Shown here piece after piece: positions 18,329-21,741 of a stretch of DNA of 21,741 nt. The stretch's first letter is position 1; each line of letters starts with the position of its first letter. The notes beneath the pieces were generated by a model that saw nothing but the letters and a program-made list of their open reading frames with translations, did not search any database and had not been told where the DNA came from. The DNA is from Saprospiraceae bacterium. GTDB lineage: Bacteria; Bacteroidota; Bacteroidia; Chitinophagales; Saprospiraceae. A program made the position numbers and the translations under genes. Location of the stretch: assembly GCA_016710625.1 (NCBI GenBank), contig JADJVK010000040.1, forward strand, positions 1 through 21,741, written 5' to 3'.

Positions 18329-19342
18329 ATGCCTAAAGTAACAATAGACGATATTGAAATAGAAGTACCTGACGGAACAACCATTCTTCAGGCTGCTAGA
18401 ATGATTGGTGGCGAAGTAGTGCCTCCAGCAATGTGTTACCATTCAAAATTAAAAACTTCGGGTGGCTATTGCCGTACTTGTATTGTCAAAGTGGAAAAAG
18501 GTTCTGAAAAAGACCCTAGACCAATGCCAAAACCAGTACCTTCTTGCAGAACAACAGTTATGGATGGAATGGTCGTTCGAAATAAAACTGCTCCTGATAT
18601 TGTTGAAGCAAGAGCTGGAATAGTTGAGTTTTTGTTGATTAATCACCCATTGGATTGTCCAGTTTGTGATCAGGCAGGGGAATGCGATTTGCAGGATTTA
18701 GCTTACGAACATGGAAAAAGTCATAGTCGTTACGATTTTCAAAGAAGAACATTTGAGAAAATAGACATTGGAGAACATATTAAATTACATATGACTCGAT
18801 GTATTTTGTGTTATAGATGTGTCAAAACAGCGGAGCAAATTACAGATGGTAGAGTTCATGGGGTAATTTATCGTGGCGATGCAGCAGAGATTTCTACTTA
18901 TATTCAAAATGTAATTGATAATGACTTTTCTGGAAATGTGATTGATGTATGCCCAGTAGGTGCATTGACTGATAGAACATTCAGATTCAAAAGCAGGGTT
19001 TGGTTTACAAAGCCTGTTGATGCTCATAGAGATTGCCCGAAATGCTCTGGTCAAGTTAGATTGTGGGAAAAAGGAGGTGAAGTTCTAAGAGTTACAGCAA
19101 GAAAAGATAAATACGGAGAAGTAGAATCATTCATTTGTAATGAATGTAGATATGATAAAAAAAATGCTTCAGATTGGGTAATCGAAGGACCAAGTAAAGT
19201 TGATAGACATTCAGTAATTGGAGCAAATCATTATGAAAATAGTGTTTTATCTGCTACAGATGATAGACAACAAACTGGATTACCGCATGGTAAGAAAGTT
19301 GAACTTGGTGAAGGTGCTTTAAATCCAAATAATATTTATTAA
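18329..19342 (+). CDS. nuoG: NADH-quinone oxidoreductase subunit G, short form (NuoG)
   Basis: 337 residues, far shorter than the roughly 700-900 of many NuoG proteins, because the molybdopterin-oxidoreductase-like C-terminal domain is absent. Cluster ligands are visible: [2Fe-2S] C36, C48, C51, C73; His-ligated [4Fe-4S] H106, C110, C113, C119 (HPLDCPVCDQAGEC); a second [4Fe-4S] C158, C161, C164, C208. Beyond these an extra set C236, C239, C270, C273 (CPKC and CNEC) occupies the place of the Mo-bisMGD-type [4Fe-4S] domain and may bind an additional cluster or zinc. Short NuoG of this kind is known from Bacteroidota. The gene ends cleanly 6 bp before nuoH, so it is not a truncation artefact. 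Confidence 0.93.
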   Translation: MPKVTIDDIEIEVPDGTTILQAARMIGGEVVPPAMCYHSKLKTSGGYCRTCIVKVEKGSEKDPRPMPKPVPSCRTTVMDGMVVRNKTAPDIVEARAGIVEFLLINHPLDCPVCDQAGECDLQDLAYEHGKSHSRYDFQRRTFEKIDIGEHIKLHMTRCILCYRCVKTAEQITDGRVHGVIYRGDAAEISTYIQNVIDNDFSGNVIDVCPVGALTDRTFRFKSRVWFTKPVDAHRDCPKCSGQVRLWEKGGEVLRVTARKDKYGEVESFICNECRYDKKNASDWVIEGPSKVDRHSVIGANHYENSVLSATDDRQQTGLPHGKKVELGEGALNPNNIY

Positions 19343-19348
19343 TAAATC

Positions 19349-20380
19349 ATGACAGGTTACATTATATATCAAATCATTTTAGTTGTTGCAATTTTTACAG
19401 TTTCATTAGTTGTTGCATTATATGCTACATATGGAGAACGAAAAATTGCTGCAATACTTCAAGATAGGGTAGGTCCAAATAGAGCAGGTCCATTTGGTAT
19501 ATTACAGCCATTTGCGGATGGTATAAAAATGTTTACTAAAGAGGAGATTATTCCAGAAACTGCCAATGGTTGGTTGTTTATAATAGGTCCTTGTATTGCT
19601 ATGCTAACTGCCTGTATGACAGGTGTAATCATTCCTTGGGGCGGTACATTTGAGTTAGGTGGGACTGTTTATTCTTTACAAGTTACAGATATTAATATTG
19701 GGATTTTATATTTGTTTGCTGTGGTTTCTTTTGGAGTTTATGGAATTATGATTGGAGGATGGGCATCCAACAATAAATTTTCATTATTAGGTGCTTTAAG
19801 AGCTTCCTCACAGATGATTAGTTATGAAATAGCGATGGGAATGTCAATCATTGCTTTAGTTATGATGACAGGTACTTTAAGTTTAGGTGAAATAGTAAAG
19901 CAACAAGATGATGGATATTGTAATTTTGTCTATCAACCACTTGGATTCTTAATATTCTTGATATGTGCCTTTGCTGAAACAAATAGAGCTCCTTTTGATA
20001 TGGCAGAATGTGAAACTGAACTTGTTGGGGGGTATCACACTGAATATTCTTCGATGAAACTTGGATTCTATTTATTTGCTGAATATATTAATATGTTTAT
20101 TTCTTCAGCAGTCATTGTATCCTTTTATTTTGGTGGTTATAATTTCCCATTCCAACATGAATTAGGTTTAAGTGGAAACTTACTTACAGTAATTCAAACG
20201 ATAGTTTTCTTTGGTAAAATCTTTTTCTTCATCTTTTTCTTCATGTGGATTCGATGGACTATACCGAGGTTCAGATACGATCAATTAATGAAATTAGGTT
20301 GGAAAGTTTTATTGCCTTTGTCAATGGCTAATATTGTGATTACAGGATTAGTGATGTGGTTAACTGGAAAAATAAATTAA
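19349..20380 (+). CDS. nuoH: NADH-quinone oxidoreductase subunit H (NuoH)
   Basis: 343 residues, eight-helix membrane subunit that links the membrane arm to the quinone cavity. Seen: the signatures YGERKIAAILQDRVGPNRAG (residues 28-47) and FADGIKMFTKEEIIP, and the acidic loop ETNRAPFDMAECETELVGGY, all conserved in the family. No frame problems. ATG start 6 bp after nuoG. Confidence 0.96.
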   Translation: MTGYIIYQIILVVAIFTVSLVVALYATYGERKIAAILQDRVGPNRAGPFGILQPFADGIKMFTKEEIIPETANGWLFIIGPCIAMLTACMTGVIIPWGGTFELGGTVYSLQVTDINIGILYLFAVVSFGVYGIMIGGWASNNKFSLLGALRASSQMISYEIAMGMSIIALVMMTGTLSLGEIVKQQDDGYCNFVYQPLGFLIFLICAFAETNRAPFDMAECETELVGGYHTEYSSMKLGFYLFAEYINMFISSAVIVSFYFGGYNFPFQHELGLSGNLLTVIQTIVFFGKIFFFIFFFMWIRWTIPRFRYDQLMKLGWKVLLPLSMANIVITGLVMWLTGKIN

Positions 20381-20399
20381 CATTTAGTTCAAAAAAGAT

Positions 20400-21010
20400 A
20401 TGTTAACAAATAGATCAAAAGTTGTATCGAAAAAAGAAATGAGCTTGTCTGAAAGATTATATCTTCCAGCTATAGCTAGTGGATTATCGATTACATTCAA
20501 ACATATATTCAAAAAAGTTCCTACCATCCGGTATCCAGAACAGAAAAGAGAAATTGCCTCAGTTTATAGAGGACAACATGTTTTGAAAAGAGATGAAAAT
20601 GGAGCGGAAAGATGTACAGCTTGTGGATTATGTGCAGTTGCATGCCCTGCAGAAGCCATTACAATGGATGCTGCTGAAAGAAAAAAAGGAGAAGAAGGAT
20701 TGTACAGAGAAGAAAAATATGCATCAGTATATGAAATTAATATGTTGAGATGTATTTTTTGTGGACTATGTGAAGAAGCTTGTCCTAAAGAGGCCATATT
20801 TTTAACGAATAGAATTGTTGATACTGAATATGGTAGAAACAGTTTTATTTATGGAAAGGACAAATTGGTTGAGAAAATTGATGCTAGAATAGATGTAAGT
20901 GAACGACAAACGGAAAAGACTATTGAATTCAAAAAAATAAGCTTAGCTATCATAATTTGTCTTTTGCTGAAATTGAGGATTTGAAAAAACATTCTAAATC
21001 TGGACATTAA
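20400..21010 (+). CDS. nuoI: NADH-quinone oxidoreductase subunit I (NuoI), frameshifted near the C terminus
   Basis: Carries two [4Fe-4S] clusters (N6a/N6b) in a ferredoxin-like domain: C72, C75, C78, C82 (CTACGLCAVAC) and C118, C121, C124, C128 (CIFCGLCEEAC). The N-terminal LTNRSK and the ERLYLPAIASGLSITF helix are as in Bacteroidota homologues. As written the frame leaves the family sequence after IEFKK and stops at 20982-20984. The -1 frame reads KLSYHNLSFAEIEDLKKH to a TAA at 21008-21010, just 12 bp before nuoJ. One extra A in the A7 run (20931-20937) restores 203 residues. The cluster domain is intact either way, so even the shortened product might function. Confidence 0.93.
20931..20937 (+). 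other. Single-base frameshift site in nuoI
   Basis: The A7 run follows GAATTC. With eight A the codons read TTC AAA AAA AAT AAG CTT AGC TAT, and the acidic/basic C-terminal tail continues to 21010. With seven, the tail becomes a hydrophobic nonsense string (LAIIICLLLKLRI) that no soluble ferredoxin-type subunit should carry. Confidence 0.85.
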
Positions 21011-21022
21011 ACGAGAAAAATT

Positions 21023-21523
21023 ATGATTACACAATATTTATTTTATTTTTTATCATTTGTAGCAATATTTAGTGCTTTATTAGTGGTGTTTTCTAAGAAC
21101 CCAGTACATAGTGTGCTATACTTGATAATTACTTTTTTCTCCATTGCAGGTCATTATTTTTTATTGAATGCTCAGTTTTTAGCAGCTGTTCATATAATCG
21201 TTTATGCAGGAGCAATCATGGTTTTGTTTTTATATGTGATTATGATGCTCAATTTGAATAAAGAGACTGAACCTCATAAATCAACGATGTCGAAGTTTGC
21301 AGCTATTATTGCTGGTGGATTGATGATGTTATCGTTAGTTGCAGTTTTGAGAGGAGCAGAAGTAAATCAGATGAAAGCATCAGTGAATAATAATATTGGA
21401 TTGACTCAAAATTTAGGTAAAGTATTATTTAATGAATACATTTTACCATTTGAAGTTTCAGCAATATTATTTTTAGCAGCAATGGTTGGTGCAGTTTATT
21501 TAGGTAAAAAACAATTAGATTAA
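21023..21523 (+). CDS. nuoJ: NADH-quinone oxidoreductase subunit J (NuoJ)
   Basis: 166 residues, membrane-arm subunit with five hydrophobic segments. Seen: the family-typical SKNPVHSVLYLIITFFSIAGHYFLL (near residues 24-48) and HIIVYAGAIMVLFLYVIMML (57-76), which includes the pi-bulge helix YAGAIMVLFLYV, and a final helix SAILFLAAMVGAVYLG. ATG start; 2 bp before nuoK. Confidence 0.95.
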   Translation: MITQYLFYFLSFVAIFSALLVVFSKNPVHSVLYLIITFFSIAGHYFLLNAQFLAAVHIIVYAGAIMVLFLYVIMMLNLNKETEPHKSTMSKFAAIIAGGLMMLSLVAVLRGAEVNQMKASVNNNIGLTQNLGKVLFNEYILPFEVSAILFLAAMVGAVYLGKKQLD

Positions 21524-21525
21524 TT

Positions 21526-21741
21526 ATGGAATTAATTGCTGGAATTACCATCGAAAGTTATATAATTTTATCTATTGCACTTTTTTCAATTGGTGTTATA
21601 GGTGTTTTATACAGAAGAAATGCAATTATTATGTTTATGTGTATTGAGTTGATGCTTAATGCGGTAAATCTATTATTAGTTTCATTTTCGAAATATTGGT
21701 CGGATAGTGGTAGACCAGGTTTTGTCTTTTTCATCATGGCA
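21526..21741 (+). CDS. nuoK: NADH-quinone oxidoreductase subunit K (NuoK), 3'-partial
   Basis: 72 codons are present before the window ends; a full NuoK is about 100 residues. Seen: two hydrophobic helices with GVLYRRNAIIMFMCIELMLN in between, where E41 is the conserved membrane glutamate of the antiporter-like chain, followed by AVNLLLVSF and the start of the third helix (FVFFIMA). The gene begins 2 bp after nuoJ. nuoL, nuoM and nuoN would be expected next. Confidence 0.95.
   Translation, partial: MELIAGITIESYIILSIALFSIGVIGVLYRRNAIIMFMCIELMLNAVNLLLVSFSKYWSDSGRPGFVFFIMA

Noticed and set aside
1..21741. Insertion sequence, prophage, tRNA, CRISPR array or defence system
   Set aside because: No transposase, integrase, terminal inverted repeats, phage genes, tRNA cloverleaf or defence-family motifs were seen; the genes are core or typical accessory genes of Bacteroidota.

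Overview
The window is AT-rich DNA (roughly one third G+C by eye) from a member of the Bacteroidota. The evidence is a secreted adhesin with a type IX secretion (T9SS) type B sorting domain, a PorP/SprF family protein, the gliding-associated ABC transporter genes gldF and gldG, a compact NuoG without the molybdopterin-type domain, TAnnTTTG promoter boxes, and no obvious Shine-Dalgarno sequences. I cannot fix the order; Chitinophagales, Saprospirales or Flavobacteriales would all fit.

Layout. (1) 1-5834, plus strand: a three-gene cell-surface cluster. It holds the 3' part of a giant adhesin with repeated Ig/PKD-like modules and a type B C-terminal domain, then a PorP/SprF outer-membrane protein, then an OmpA-type lipid-free envelope protein with a PD40 propeller. 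A rho-independent terminator closes it. (2) 5906-10250, minus strand: gldF, gldG, a DUF4340 protein and an M15-type metallopeptidase, closely spaced and probably one operon starting from a TAnnTTTG box upstream of gldF. (3) 10373-11742, plus strand: an RNA m5C methyltransferase of the RsmB/RsmF/NOP2 class. (4) 11953-13530, plus strand: an exported TPR protein as a single-gene unit with its own -7 box and a very strong terminator with a TTCG loop. (5) 13751 to the window end, plus strand: nuoA-B-C-D-E-F-G-H-I-J-K (nuoK cut by the edge), encoding the NADH:quinone oxidoreductase (complex I) in canonical order with separate nuoC and nuoD.

How the genes work together. Region 1 is a T9SS cargo with its probable cognate PorP/SprF anchor or export partner and a peptidoglycan-binding OmpA protein. 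Region 2 contributes to the gliding/T9SS-linked envelope functions found in the same phylum. Region 5 couples NADH oxidation to proton pumping.

The most notable thing in the sequence is damage. Four genes are broken as written. Three (adhesin, RNA methyltransferase, nuoI) each lack one base inside an A or T homopolymer, and in each case the neighbouring frame continues the family sequence perfectly. nuoD lacks about 47 bp covering a strongly conserved motif. The pattern looks more like sequencing or assembly error than biology, but raw reads are needed to decide. I did not find a clearly new biological system here; most of the content belongs to well-known families.
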